Shown here: piece after piece, positions 46,696-59,213 of the stretch
How positions within the stretch are numbered: position 1 is the stretch's first letter
Layout of the letters: each line of letters starts with the position of its first letter
NCBI RefSeq assembly: GCF_958979055.1
Contig: NC_084891.1
Coordinates: 449,001-513,000, forward strand
DNA: 64,000 nt
Source of the DNA: Alnus glutinosa
Lineage: Eukaryota > Streptophyta > Magnoliopsida > Fagales > Betulaceae
Reading direction: 5' to 3'
Position numbers and translations under genes: made by a program
The notes under the pieces: model-generated
Told to the model about the DNA's origin: nothing
The model's database searches: none
The model's input: the letters and a program-made list of their open reading frames with translations, nothing else

Positions 46696-47175
46696 TGTAA
46701 TATATTATTCCTTTTTGGTTGTGGCCTTTATAGCACATTTACGGTATTTACTATGTTTATTATTTTTTCAATAAACATATACGGCATTATGGATATTTCC
46801 ATTAATTTAGATTACCGTAAATATGGAATCGGTATTATGGTTATTTCTATTAATTTAGATTACCGTAAATATGGAATCGGTTAATTGATTTTAAAATCAA
46901 TTAACGATATTGTTTCCTTGATGGAAGGAAACAAATACGGTGTTTACCATTTTGAGGGTCCCTAACCTAGCCTATAAATAGAGTGCCTGTGTACACCATC
47001 AGTACAGCCATCAAGCAATAGGCATAGGTTAGAAGATCCCTCAAATAATCTTTCTTGTTCTTCAGATGGATCGTGGAGACGCTTGAGCAAACATGGCTAG
47101 AGGTAAGCCTGAATCCTGTTTATTCGTTTTCCGCTGCGCATGTTAGATTAAATAATATGTTGATTATTTCTAACA
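46696..47175 (+). repeat. 5' LTR of the Ty1/copia element
   Basis: 480 bases. It contains a direct repeat of about 41 bases ('attaatttagattaccgtaa' twice), a TATA-like 'cctataaatagag' near 46,970, and the 'tcagatggatcgtggagacg' region. The 3' LTR (52887-53366) reads the same. Confidence 0.9.
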
Positions 47176-50100
47176 TGTGGTATCAGAGCCAGCCTCTATG
47201 CTATTTTGCTTAGCATATAATTTTACTATGTGTTATCAATATTGAATCAAATATTTTTATTTGTTATCAATATTGAATCAAGTATATTCTATTTGGTATT
47301 GTTCACTTCTGTTTGTCAATATTGTTTGAGCAATATTTCGTCTTTTGTGACATGATAGAAACGCATTAGCGATTATTTTGTGAATATTTGTTGTTCACGT
47401 ACTGTTTGTGAAAACCCATAAATTTGATAAAACTATTTTTTGTTTTATCACTATTCTGTGTATTATGATATACTGCCTAATTTTGAGTTGTTGTAATTTT
47501 GATATGGGTATTTTCATAAAGGGGTGGCGGCTAGGGTTCCATTTTTAGGGTTTTCAACCCATCTGGAACATTACGGGTCGGGTTGGTTGGTGACTGGGTA
47601 GGGTTTCGACCCATTAAAGTTTTTGGGTTTGATATATTTTCGGGTAGGGTTTTTTAAAACCCATGCAGTTTTTAGGCCATTTAAGTGGGCTGACCTAGTT
47701 TGGGCCAGCACTATACATGGACCCAGAGGCCTGACCCGATTAAGTGGGTTGACCCAATTGCCCAAATACAGTAGCCCATTTGGAGTCTTGTGACCCAGAA
47801 GCCCAACCCAATATAGTAGCCTAATACAGATACCCAACCCAAATTAAATGGGTTAACCCAATTGGGTCAGCCCAATACAGCAACCCTTTTCAGTAACCCA
47901 TCAAGTTCTTTTTAAAAGGAGAATTTAGGCCTTATGGTGTTTAGAACCTGGGTTCACCAGGTGTAAAGGGCCTTGGCCACTTACTAAACCATTAGGCCAT
48001 GTGTTTTATTATGTCCTCATATTAAAGTTTTATTCCCTTTATTATTTACAGTACTGTGTATTAAAATTATTATTTATTTAATACATGAATTGAGGAATAT
48101 ATATTTTAAATTTATATTGTTTAAATATAAATTGTTTGATGCCTAGACCTAAGAATAATTAACAATACCATATATACTGGTGTGTTTACAGTAATATCTA
48201 AGAATGCAATGTCGGGGAAAGTTCTGGCAAGGAAAGTCTTGGGATTTAAGTGTGTCCGGTGTGACCCCCCTCACTTTCCTGGGAGCTCATCTGCTTGCAC
48301 CTTGGAAAATGCTGTTTACCCCATTTAAGTATTGGTTTGTTATATTCCTGGGATATTAAGGGGGCATCTATAAAGTTGTTAGATGTTAATGAAGTCGCTA
48401 TTATTATTATGATTTTGGGAGAGCCAAAGCATCCCAATTTTTGAATAATAATTGCATCAAGATTACACACACGTAATTATCATGATAATTATGGGAGAGC
48501 CAAAGCATCCCATTTTTGTATGATAATTACATCAGGATCACACGCATGAACCTCATAAAGATTTATTAGATGTTCATGAATTACAGCGTGATTATTATGA
48601 TTTTGGGAGAGCCAAAGCATCCTAATTTTGTAATAATTGTATAAGGATCGTACACATGAACTTCATATAGAAAAATTAACATCGTATTGTAATTAACTCA
48701 TAAATTTAATTACCTATCCCCAAAGGGAAGTTTTTATTTTTATGACTTAATTAGAATGAGATAACAAATTTAGTATTAAAAGTAAAATTTCTTTCGGTTG
48801 CCCAAAGGTACGAAGAATTTTATTTATTAATATTTAAATTTATTAGTCTTATCAATAAAGAGTAAATTTCATGCGTGATGCAACCTTTGCCCAAAGGTAG
48901 GTTGAAATTTACTATTTAAATTGGCATTGGCTAATTTAAAATAAAGTTACTTCATAGCATTAAAGTATTTATTTTAATTTTGGGTTATTGCAGCTATTCC
49001 TGTTACTCTACCTTTTGGTGGTTTTATATTCCAATACATTATGATAATATTTTTCTGACTGGAAAAATGATTGATATGCTTTTTCATTTGGGGTGTTAAA
49101 AATTTTGGTACTCCGTGTGGACAAACCACCTACTCCCGCGGAATTAAGTACGCCACGTGAGATTATTAAGCATGAACGGTGGGAGTGATTTAATCACTTA
49201 AGTTAGATGTTCATGAAATCTCATGTCACTAAAGTCATCAGGGATTTATTCCTGAATGTTTTAGAGCCAAAGTTTTATAAAGGTTGTTTATGAACATTTA
49301 GTAAGTTCAAACAAAACTTGGCCAGCACCCTAATAGAAAAAGCTTTAAAGACAAACCTTTTACAGTTTCTGAAGTGTTTATAATCCCATTATGGGAATGA
49401 AGGATATTATAGATTAGCTTAAGTCCCTAAAGATTGAGATTTTTGAGTCATTGTTGGTCTATTTCAATTTTTTTGAATTCTCTCTTCTAAGTGTAGAATT
49501 TTATCTTGTAACACACGTAAGGATAAATGGTTAGTAAATAAACTTCTAACCATGTGTGTTCAAGGATATGAGAGAATTTATAAAGTGTTCACATGATTAT
49601 TCATGTCAAAGGAAGGACCAATAAATGCAATCATGTCCAACACTTAAAGCATGAGAATAAGGTGCCAATAAAGTATTATGGCAATCAAGATACATATTTC
49701 TCATGAAATAAGGAAAATTAAGGGCATATAAAGAAAGATTGCATGAAGTATAAGAAATGACTTAAAATAAAGATAATCTCCATATCTAGTATGTCGTGAA
49801 TCTCTTTTAGTGACTCAATCAAATATATTGTGGATTGATTATGGTTTAACAATCCACATTGTCAACACAAATGCAGAGTCCTTTTTAAAATGGATAACAC
49901 GTGTTTATAATTTGAGCTTGTTGGGATCTATAGGTTAATTTTAAAATTCAGTTATAATTTTGACCTCAAAAAATGATTTATATTCCATAATCTTTTTGAA
50001 ATCTATTTTCTAGTTTGGCTTATTAAAAATTTCAATTTTATTTTAAACTTGAAATTTTTCTTATTTTTTGGTGGAATATTGGTTGGGGTTTATTTAAAGT

Positions 50101-52886
50101 CTATTTAAAATTGACCTACGTCCCAATTTTTGAAACAAAATTATTTGTTTATTTCTGCATAGTGATGTTGACGTAAAGTAGAGTCTTTAAGAATTTAAAA
50201 ATGCTCTTGTTATGGCTTTGGAGATTGAAATATATCTCCATACAGAAAATAAAAGTCGGTGATTTACTGACTTTGGTACTTGTGTGGATTGCATAAGGGA
50301 AAGCATACCAACAAGACCATTAGAGGTGCCAAAGAGAGCCTTTTAAAATTCTTGAGATCATGTACATTGAAATATGTTAACCTTTCCATACTCATTGCCT
50401 AAATGGTCAGAGATATTTTTTATCTCTTTTAGTGATGACCATATAAAGTTTATGTATCTCTATCTTCTAAATATTAAAGCTGGGGTATTGAATGCTTTCA
50501 ATACCTATAAGGAAGAAGAAGAGAAACAATATGAAGATCATAAGATCTAATATAGGCATAGAGTATTAAGGTAGGTACACACAAAAGGAAATGATTAGTA
50601 ATACTAATCTGCTATTACCCTTATAGAGTAAAGCTTTGAAGACCGTTGTGTATATATTAAACAGGATTTCATCTAAGGTTGTCCATAAGACACCTTTTAA
50701 AGTATGAAATAGATGGAAGCTTAGTTTAAATTATTTACACATATGGGGTTGCCTTGCTAAAGAGAGGATTTATAATCCTCGCCTTAGAAAATTAGATTCA
50801 AGGACAACCAACGGATCTTTTATAAGCTATCTAGTAAACTTTAAAGGGTTTTAATGTTTTATTATCCTTCATATAAGCCTAGAGTTGTTGATTGTAAAAT
50901 TTCTAGAGGATGCAGAACCTAGTGGGAGTGCTCATTTACATAAATTGGAATTTGAGGAAGCACTAGAGTTGGCCAAGTCTCCTCCTCATAGAGGATGATT
51001 GATTGTATTCAGGAAAAATCAGATTGATTATCCTGAGCCACAATCATTTCTAGAACAACCAACTCATACAGAATAGGTTCAAAAGTCTATTCTCCCATTG
51101 CAAAATGCAGAGGAAGTAGAATTAAGAAAATCCTATAGAATAAGGAGATCAACAATTCTTAGTGATCATATTGTATATCTCCCAGAGTCTGATGTTGACA
51201 TTGGACATAAAGATGATCCAAGTTTGTTTTCACATGCTATGAGTGGAGAAAACTCCACATTGAGATTCAGTGCCATGAAGTAAGAGTTAAATCCATTGCT
51301 CAACAGTCTAGCTAGACTCGTAGCCAATGGTTTTACTCATAAGGAAGGCATTGATTATCGTGAAACATTCTCTCCAGTGTCTAAGGATGGTTCATCAAGA
51401 TGATCATAGCATTAGTAGCTCATTTTTGATCTAGAGCTACATCAAGTGGATGCGAAAACGACTTTTCTGAATAGGGATCTTAAAGACGAGGTTTACATGA
51501 AACAATCAAAAGGTTTTATAAATAACAGTCAGAAAGCTTGCAAATTAAAGAATTCTATTTATGGGCTGTGATAGATCTCTCAATGGTAAGATACTTTTTA
51601 CAAGGTTATTGTTTATAGAAAACCTTGTTGATTAGTATATATACCTTAAGGTCAGTGGGAGTACAGTAATCTTTCTAGTCCTATATTTGCAAGTGGTGAT
51701 TTAGGTTTGTTACATAAAGTTCACAAAACTTTGAAATGAAGGATTTGGGTGAAACCTCTTATGTCTTTTGACATAGAGATTCACAGAGACATAAAGAATA
51801 TTAACATTGTCTCGGAAGGCCTACATTGAAAAAAGTTTTGGAAAAAAAATTTAGAATGAAGGATTTGCACCTTCAGTAGCAATTAAGATGGACTAATTAA
51901 ATACAGATTAATGTCCCAAAAGGTATTGGAATAAGGGCAGATGAAAAGTTTTAAGCGTCTGCATTATACATAACCATATGACTGACAATAAGTATATTGA
52001 GTCAATAAAGTGCTGCAAATAAAGCCTTGCGGTATATGCAAGGAACCAAGAAGAACAACTTAACCTAAGGATACACTTTCCATTTGAAGGTGGTTAGTTG
52101 TTTAGATTTGAGTTTGCTGATTGTGTAGATAGTAGAAAGTCTACTCTAAGGTATATATCTTTTTATTGAAGGATAGATCCTAGAGATGCAGTTTGCAGAC
52201 TATAGTTGCTACGTCTACCAAGAAAGCTAAAAGTCTAGCGTGCTATGAATTTGGTACACAGGCATGATGGTTGAGACATTTGTTGAAAGTCTCAATCTTG
52301 TCGATTTTACAGTTAGACCATAAAGATACTCTGCGGTAATTCTACTATAATCTTCTTTTATAAGAATAAAGAGTAGAAGCAGAAGTAAATCGACATTAAG
52401 TATCTCAGTACGAGAGATAACATTAAGAGACATAAAGGGTCTGTTGAGCATATAAGTACTGAATTAATGATTGCGGATCCCATGACTTAAAGTTTACCGG
52501 TAAAGAAAGAATAAAGTCATGCGGAATATATGAGACTCATTAATTAATTTTCGTTTGGTTTGTCTCTTTTTGGTCTATAGACATAAAGTTATTGTAATAA
52601 AGATTTTTTGTGCACATTTGTTATTTTATCCATGAGGATAAATAAAGTTGGACCCGAATGACTTATAGGAAGTTCATTCATAAAGCTTGATTATCCATAA
52701 GGTACTCATGTAAGGAGTGTTTTACATCGTGATACACGGAAGGGACGACCTAATTTTATAATGGTTTTACCGCCATGATTCGTGTGAAACATTTCTTAAC
52801 TGAGTTGGAGGATTCCATAAAAGATTGGCCAAAACTAAAGAACCTAATACCATATGGTCATGTGTTATAAAGTCCAAGTGGGAGAA

Positions 52887-53366
52887 TGTAATATATTATT
52901 CCTTTTTGGTTGTGGCCTTTATAGCACATTTACGGTATTTACTATGTTTATTATTTTTTCAATAAACATATACGGCATTATGGATATTTCCATTAATTTA
53001 GATTACCGTAAATATGGAATCGGTATTATGGTTATTTCTATTAATTTAGATTACCGTAAATATGGAATCGGTTAATTGATTTTAAAATCAATTAACGATA
53101 TTGTTTCCTTGATGGAAGGAAACAAATACGGTGTTTACCATTTTGAGGGTCCCTAACCTAGCCTATAAATAGAGTGCCTGTGTACACCATCAGTACAGCC
53201 ATCAAGCAATAGGCATAGGTTAGAAGATCCCTCAAATAATCTTTCTTGTTCTTCAGATGGATCGTGGAGACGCTTGAGCAAACATGGCTAGAGGTAAGCC
53301 TGAATCCTGTTTATTCGTTTTCCGCTGCGCATGTTAGATTAAATAATATGTTGATTATTTCTAACA
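52887..53366 (+). repeat. 3' LTR of the Ty1/copia element
   Basis: 480 bases, matching the 5' LTR throughout, followed directly by the target duplication GAGTA and the rest of the pseudogene H intron. Confidence 0.9.
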
Positions 53367-54511
53367 GAGTATATATATATACACGCTTGTATATTGTGGG
53401 TCCCGGGCCATGGATGCTTGAATACCCATGGCCAGACTGAGGGCCTCTCTCCCACGTTTTATTATTATTTTTTTTTTTTCTTTTTTATTATCTAATGCAT
53501 AGATATTATTGTTATTTTCAATCACTTATGTCGCAAATAACACATTTCTTGTTGGATTTAACGAAAAATTATTACGGAAGGGGTTAAGTAAAAGGGTTGG
53601 GTTGTTTTGAGAGTTAATCACAACTTTTTAAGTTTGGGGAACATTAAAAATTGAGTAATAGTTTGAGAGAGTAAATATAATTTTCCCTATATTTTTACTA
53701 TAAGTTCACTTCAATTATTAGTTGTTTTTTATTATGTCATGATCAATTCTTCACGTATATATATGATTGAGTTTAATTTAATACTTGTATTTCACCTTCT
53801 TTTATTGTATATACAGTTGGAAACTGATATATATGATTGTACATTTCGTATTGTAATTGTTTTTTTTTTTTTGCTCTTAATTTATTTCTTTTCAATTTAT
53901 AAGGATTCGTTGCTATAATTTAATATCCATAACAACAAAACTTGTACCGTTGTTGGGTTTGATTTGTATACATAAATTCAAGTGTAATTTAGATCTGAAC
54001 CTAATTAAAGAATGAGTCTTAGCTACTAGTTAATTAATTAAATTTAGTTCTTAATTTAAGAATTAAGCCCCCAAAGATTAACCTTTCAATATCTTTTGCC
54101 AGCCTCTACATGCATGTAATAGATATCAAGATGATAGTAGTTTTAAAGCTGCAGCGAGTGATAAAATATGGGAGAATAGAGAAGCTAGCATGTGGGAAAT
54201 TTTACGGGATAAAGTGTATTGGTGCCACTAACCTAGCACCACACCCTTAACTTGTACACATGCAAGGCATCATTGTTGTTCAAATTGTGAATTAATGTCC
54301 ACTGAGATGCCGCGGAACCATCGATCATTCTGAAGAAGCTCTCTCTTATATTGGTGACCCCAAAGCTGGAAGAGTTAAGATTGAATATAAAATGTAAGCT
54401 AAGCTAAAACGCTCAAAATTAACATTCTAGTACACAAAGTATGCACACAATATCATTCATTAGTTACTATTCATTTATATGTTTATGATTCCAGGTTTGG
54501 AGCTTGAGAAG

Positions 54512-55012
54512 CACTACAAAAAACTCTACAATTGGCCGCGTGTCTACAGTACCTGTTACTGTAGACACGCGTCCAATTAGCCACGTGTATACAGTACACG
54601 TGGCTAGAAGGGGGCGCATCACAGTTGGCCGCGTGTATTTTTTACACGCGTCCAGTTGGCCACGTGTATTTAATACACGTGACCAATTGTTTTTATCAAA
54701 TATATATTAATAAAAACAAATTTTATTAAATTTTGTATATGGCCGCGTGTATTTCTTACAAGCGTCCAAATAGCCACGTGTATTAAATACACGTGGCTAA
54801 TTGTTTTTATTATATATATATATATATACGTATAATATAATTGGCCGCGTGGCCTAAAGCCACACGGCCAGAATTTCTGAATATATATTAATATATGTAT
54901 ATATACGTATAATATAATTGGCCGCGTGGCCTAAAGCCACGCGGCCAGAATTTCTGAAGGCAGTGGCACGCGGGAATTGTCCAGCGCGCCACTGAACAAG
55001 AATTTCAAACGG

Positions 55013-55050
<38 letters not shown>

Positions 55051-55132
55051 AAATATAAACGTTCTCTCTCTCTATCGCTCTCTCTCTCTCCTCGATCTGT
55101 ATCGCTCTCTCTCTCTCTCTCTCTCTCACGGT

Positions 55133-55202
<70 letters not shown>

Positions 55203-55343
55203 GCTCTCTCTCTCTATCTCTCGCTCTCTCTCTCTCTCTCACGGTGTGTTCTCTCTCTCTCTCTGTATCGCTCTCTCTCTCTCTCTCTGCCTCTCGCTCT
55301 CCCTCTCTCTCTCTCTCGCTCTCTCTCTCTGTATCTCTCTCTC

Positions 55344-55404
<61 letters not shown>

Positions 55405-55842
55405 CTCTCTCTCGCTCTCTGTCTCTCGCTCTCTCTCTCTGTCTCTCTCTCTCTGTCTCTCGCTCTCTCTCTCTCTACTGAACTTGATCGTACGTGTGTT
55501 TTCCTCTTTTTTCTTTTTTTTTTTCTTTTTTTTTTTTTCTTCCAGTTATTATATTTTTTTTCCTCTAAAAATAAAGAACTAAATTAAAAATACAATCAAT
55601 TATTTAAAAAATAATTAAATACAGATTTAAATTAAATAAAAAAAAAAATTTTAAATTTTTTTTTTAAAAAAACATATTGCCACGTGTATTAAAATACACG
55701 CGGCTAATTGCGCAGTTAGTCTCAACCGGATCTACCGCGTGTATTTACGTGGCGACTTGCACGCGGCCAACAGTTCGCCACGTGTACAGTGACCGTACAC
55801 GTGGCGACCTGCAAGTGGCGAAAAACAATTTTTTTTGTAGTG
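54512..55842. mobile_element. CACTA-like MITE with GCCGCGTGTATT repeats
   Basis: Left end CACTACAAAAAACTC, right end TTTTTTTTGTAGTG, 3-bp target duplication AAG at 54509-54511 and 55843-55845. Subterminal repeats of TGGCCGCGTGTATT and ATACACGTGGC type fill 54,525-54,960 and 55,675-55,825. The centre is an A-run, a (TC)n tract and AT-rich filler. No transposase. It lies 120 bases past the end of pseudogene H. Length 1,331 bases. Confidence 0.85.
55060..55475. repeat. (TC)n-rich microsatellite inside the CACTA-like MITE
   Basis: Over 400 bases of TC units, interrupted at intervals by GTATC, GCTC and ACGGTG words that recur in a loose higher-order pattern. It gives three overlapping Leu/Ser-rich frames that are not genes. 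Confidence 0.9.
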
Positions 55843-55911
55843 AAGATCTACGGAGGGAAAGTTATATATGATGATAGTCATTAGTGAAGATACCTGTACA
55901 TCTGGAAACAC

Positions 55912-55913
<2 letters not shown>

Positions 55914-55974
<61 letters not shown>
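55914..55974. repeat. (TA)n microsatellite
   Basis: About 30 AT units immediately followed by an inverted-repeat element. Confidence 0.9.
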
Positions 55975-55976
<2 letters not shown>

Positions 55977-56192
55977 GATAGAAATTTCCTACAAATCGGT
56001 TTGTAAGAAATTTTCTACAACCCACATATAAGATCGACATGTGTCTCTTAGCATGTGAGAAACACGTGTTGTTTTAATGGCATGTAATATTTCTCACATG
56101 CATGTTTTTTTAATAACATTAATTAAAAAACATGTGTTTTTCACATACTTAAATGACACACGTCATTTTTATATGTGGGTTGTAAAATATGA
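55975..56192. mobile_element. Hairpin MITE candidate
   Basis: 'tacaacccacatataaga' near 56,017 is mirrored by 'atatgtgggttgtaaaat' near 56,175. Between them, 'gacatgtgt' and 'acacacgtc' and two 'catgtg' words are also mirrored. Arms of roughly 60 imperfect bases. The flanking (TA)n hides any target duplication. Confidence 0.5.
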
Positions 56193-57190
56193 TGATATTG
56201 AAACCACCTTTACATATGGAAAAATGAAAAAGAAATCTAGGATTTGAATGAGAAGGAGAAATGGAATAGTCAGTAGTGGAGGAGATTATGCGAATTCACG
56301 ATCGATCTATGAATTTATTCAGAGATCTTTCAAATGCCTGCCTTCCACGACTTCACGCTCAGGACGTAGTTTCTCTAATAAGCACCAAATTAATTAAGTA
56401 ATTAAATAAATGCCCTTAAAAGAAATAGTGTAATGGTATTATTTGATTATGCTGATGCTCATTTGGATAAGTTTTCTAAAGAAATAGTATTTTGTATGAG
56501 TTGCTAGCTAGTTTCTCTGGTGACTTGCAGCAGTAGCTTTGCTTGGAGATGGAGAAGGAATATATATAATGGCTTCTCTGGTGACTTGTCAGGAGTATGG
56601 TGCTTGCATGCCGCTGGAGTTTCTTGCCACAAAGGTTTATCCTCTAATATTTTCCCGCAAACTAATGATAGGAACTTCCTTCAGTTTAACTGTTGCTTCT
56701 AATCATTATTTTTTAATTGCAACTAAACATAAAAATTACAACAAAAAGGTTTAAAAACAGCATGCTTACAAAAAAGAAGGGAAATACATAAAAGAAACAA
56801 AGGCAGGAGAAAAAAATGCAAACCAAAAATAGAGTCAAGATAAGAAAGGAGCCAAATGGCTTTATAATAAGTTTGGAACTTTGACATTTTTCGCAAGCAA
56901 TTAGACCATCGGATTTGGCTTACATGTTGTAGTTTTAATATATAACAGCAGGTCGATCTGCTGTAATTTAACAGACGGTCAGGATTGAAAGCTTTTAAAT
57001 TAACTTTAAAAGTTACTTATTTTACAAACCTTACGAGCCGGTCACCCCTTTCCCTTTGCCTCCAACCACCTCACGCCCATTAATCTGTACCTCATCTCTA
57101 ACATGGAAAACAAGATTTTTTTCAAGTAGTAAATTGACTGCATGTATTTTCTTATTTTTCTGGTGATATATTGACTAATTAATTAAGTAC

Positions 57191-57239
<49 letters not shown>

Positions 57240-58261
57240 AGGATTTGCTTCTTTTCCGAATTGAGCAAGCTGGGTTTTCTTTTAATGTAAATGAAAAATA
57301 AAATTTAAGAGCCCACGCGGCTACACGTACGTTACGTACGTATCATTTTATAAGAGATCGATGTATCTTGTTTAATTTTAAGGGAAAATTTTTTTAAATA
57401 TTTTTATTTCCATAAACAACAGATGCATCAATGCTGACATGACACGAGGAAACAAATAAATATGTAATTTGAATTTTGATAAATACCTCACAGTAGTCCA
57501 ACAAAAATGCCCAATTAAGGGGCTCAGCTATATATGTTAACCGATATAAATTATAGATTAATGTTATAAATCACATTTTTATTTTGTAATTATCTCACAT
57601 TATTGTTGATGTGGCATTTTCGATTAAAAAAAAAATACGGGTTGATTGAAACTGATACACTAACGTACATTAAGAGAAATGCTCAAAACCACACCTCATC
57701 CTATTGGGTTGTCGTGAGACAGTGTTTATGAACCTTTGAATTATTATTATTATTATTATTTTTAACAAATTTGATTACTGACACATCAGCCTAGCATCGA
57801 GTAATGCTATAAATTACTCTTTTATCCTACTCATGTGGAATTGCTAATTAGCCTTTGAATCGACATTTGTTAAAATAAATAAATCTAAGACTTGATTGAT
57901 GCTGCCACGACAGTAGGGTTGAACAAAGATTAAATAAAAGTGTGATTTTTAATATTACTCATACAAATTTAATATTGTAGTATAATGTGAAAGAGTAATG
58001 TTAGGAACTGCATTTTTATTTCACAACTATTCCACGACTTTACCGCCCCAACCAACTTTTAAATCAATAATAATAATAACAATAATAATAATAACAATAA
58101 ATATTAGCCGAGACTATGCTACATCACTACTGTAAAATAAAAAGGTATAGAATTACTTCATTTCAAATTATCCTTAAAACGAGACTAGACAAGATAAGCA
58201 AAGAGATCAAAGAATTGCATAAACCTCGTCCGACAACCAGCTAACAATTGGATAGAAACCC

Positions 58262-58307
<46 letters not shown>

Positions 58308-58420
58308 TTATTTTATTTTTTCTCGGCAACTAAATAGAAAGTTAAATTGAACAAAAATTACCACTACGAGTACTTTATAACTTTTGAATCTTCTACCACT
58401 TCCGGCATTTGAGTAGGTTT
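56193..58420. other. Intergenic region upstream of the tetraspanin gene
   Basis: No gene I can support. Frames at 56,520-56,754 (MASLVTCQEYGACM...) are short, unspliced and have no recognised domain. They contain a near-repeat of 'gcttctctggtgacttg' with 'gtttctctggtgacttgca' just upstream. Simple repeats: (TA)n at 57,195-57,235, (TAA)n near 58,070, (ATT)n at 58,270-58,307. Short stretches at 57,540-57,980 repeat words such as 'aatgctataaattactc' and may be old MITEs. Confidence 0.4.
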
Positions 58421-58725
58421 AGGGTTCATTTGGATTTGCGATTTCAAAAAGTTCGATTTTAAAATGTGCGATTTAAAAAAGTGATTTTTAAAAACGCAGT
58501 TAAGCGTATGGCAAAATCGCAATTTGGCCTTTAAAATCGCAGTTTAACCTTTTAAAATGGTGCGTTTTCAAAAAAGCACCAAATTACCTACGATTTAAAT
58601 AAGCACTTTTCTGCGTTTTCAAATCGCAATTTTTTAAAAACACAGTTTTCAAACAGTTCATTTTCTGCGATTTGATTTAAAATCGTACTTTTTTCTCTAC
58701 GAAATCGCAATCTCAAACGCACCCT
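58421..58725. mobile_element. MITE candidate, 305 bp, with CGATTT-rich inverted ends
   Basis: The left end AGGGTTCATTTGGATTTGCG and the complement of the right end (AGGGTGCGTTTGAGATTGCG) match at most positions. Internal words such as 'tttaaaatcgca' recur in both directions. No clear target duplication is visible, so the superfamily is open (hAT-type is one option). Confidence 0.65.
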
Positions 58726-59124
58726 TAATTTAGACTTTTCTTTTCTTTATTTGGTTGAAAATTTTTATCCGTGAAGCAAGATAAATGTTATATACTATAT
58801 TTTTTATTTCATAATTTTGAATAATTTTAGGTACCATTTTTTAAGTTTTTCCTTGACATTTTCATTTATTTGAAAGGAAAAACCTTTTCATCCCAATAAA
58901 AATGTGGTACGTAGTATTATTTTATAATTTTAATTAAAAAATTTATTATTTTTTAAAATATGATAATTATTTAAAAATTAATTAAAAGTGTCACATCAGT
59001 ATTAAAGTAATATTAAAATAAAAATAAAATAAAAGATAAAGGCTAGAGGAGGTCAAACCTATGGTCCACCCACGACCCACCCACCAATCATGTTTTGCCG
59101 CATTCAAGTTTCAACATCCAAATC

Positions 59125-59213
59125 CCATATATATATCGACGCGTAGTATACACAAACGGAGACGCCTCTCTTTTTTCGTTTTCTTCTTCAATTTCTCGAG
59201 CAGGAGAAGCGTC
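59125..59213 (+). promoter_or_regulatory. Core promoter and 5' leader of the tetraspanin gene
   Basis: A TATA-like 'catatatatatcgac' lies at 59126-59140, about 75-90 bases ahead of the start codon, so transcription likely begins near 59,160. The short leader is pyrimidine-rich ('cctctcttttttcg', 'ttcttcttcaatttctcg'). Confidence 0.5.

Larger units (their letters stand above)
46696..53366 (+). mobile_element. Ty1/copia LTR retrotransposon, degenerate interior, identical LTRs
   Basis: The 5' LTR is 46696-47175 and the 3' LTR 52887-53366, 480 bases each, TGTAAT...CTAACA. I find no difference between them. The 5-bp target duplication GAGTA lies at 46691-46695 and 53367-53371. The primer site TGGTATCAGAGCC (47178) fits initiator-methionine tRNA, and a purine tract AAGTGGGAGAA precedes the 3' LTR. 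The interior shows copia Pol remains, such as the stretch around 51,100-51,280 (SDVDIGHKDDP, HAMSGENST), but no long open frame; it is broken many times over. Identical LTRs mean a very recent insertion. The decayed interior means the proteins were supplied by another element. Confidence 0.9.
46568..54394 (+). pseudogene. EG45-like pseudogene H (MGTNI subfamily), split by a retrotransposon
   Basis: The exon 1 equivalent (46568 to about 46688) is open: MGTNIQVLIVVYTIICFSS, then VKKNGSATFYKAPCI, with a good donor gtgagt. A Ty1/copia element lies 2 bases past the GT of that donor. The exon 2 equivalent starts at 54103 after 'ttttgccag' and ends near 54394. It has an early stop ('tgcatgtaatag', with an extra 4-base repeat) and several frame changes, though 'gccgcggaaccatcgat' and 'gaagaagctctctc' are still readable. 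The nearest relative is pseudogene C. The exon 2 damage is independent of the retrotransposon and probably older, since that element's LTRs are identical. Confidence 0.8.

Noticed and set aside
54977-55587. Three overlapping Leu/Ser-rich frames up to 201 codons
   Set aside because: They read through a (TC)n tract inside a CACTA-like MITE in all three registers, so no register is favoured.
56520-56754. Two overlapping short frames upstream of the tetraspanin gene
   Set aside because: No known domain, no clear splice partners, and a local near-repeat explains the similarity between the two ends.
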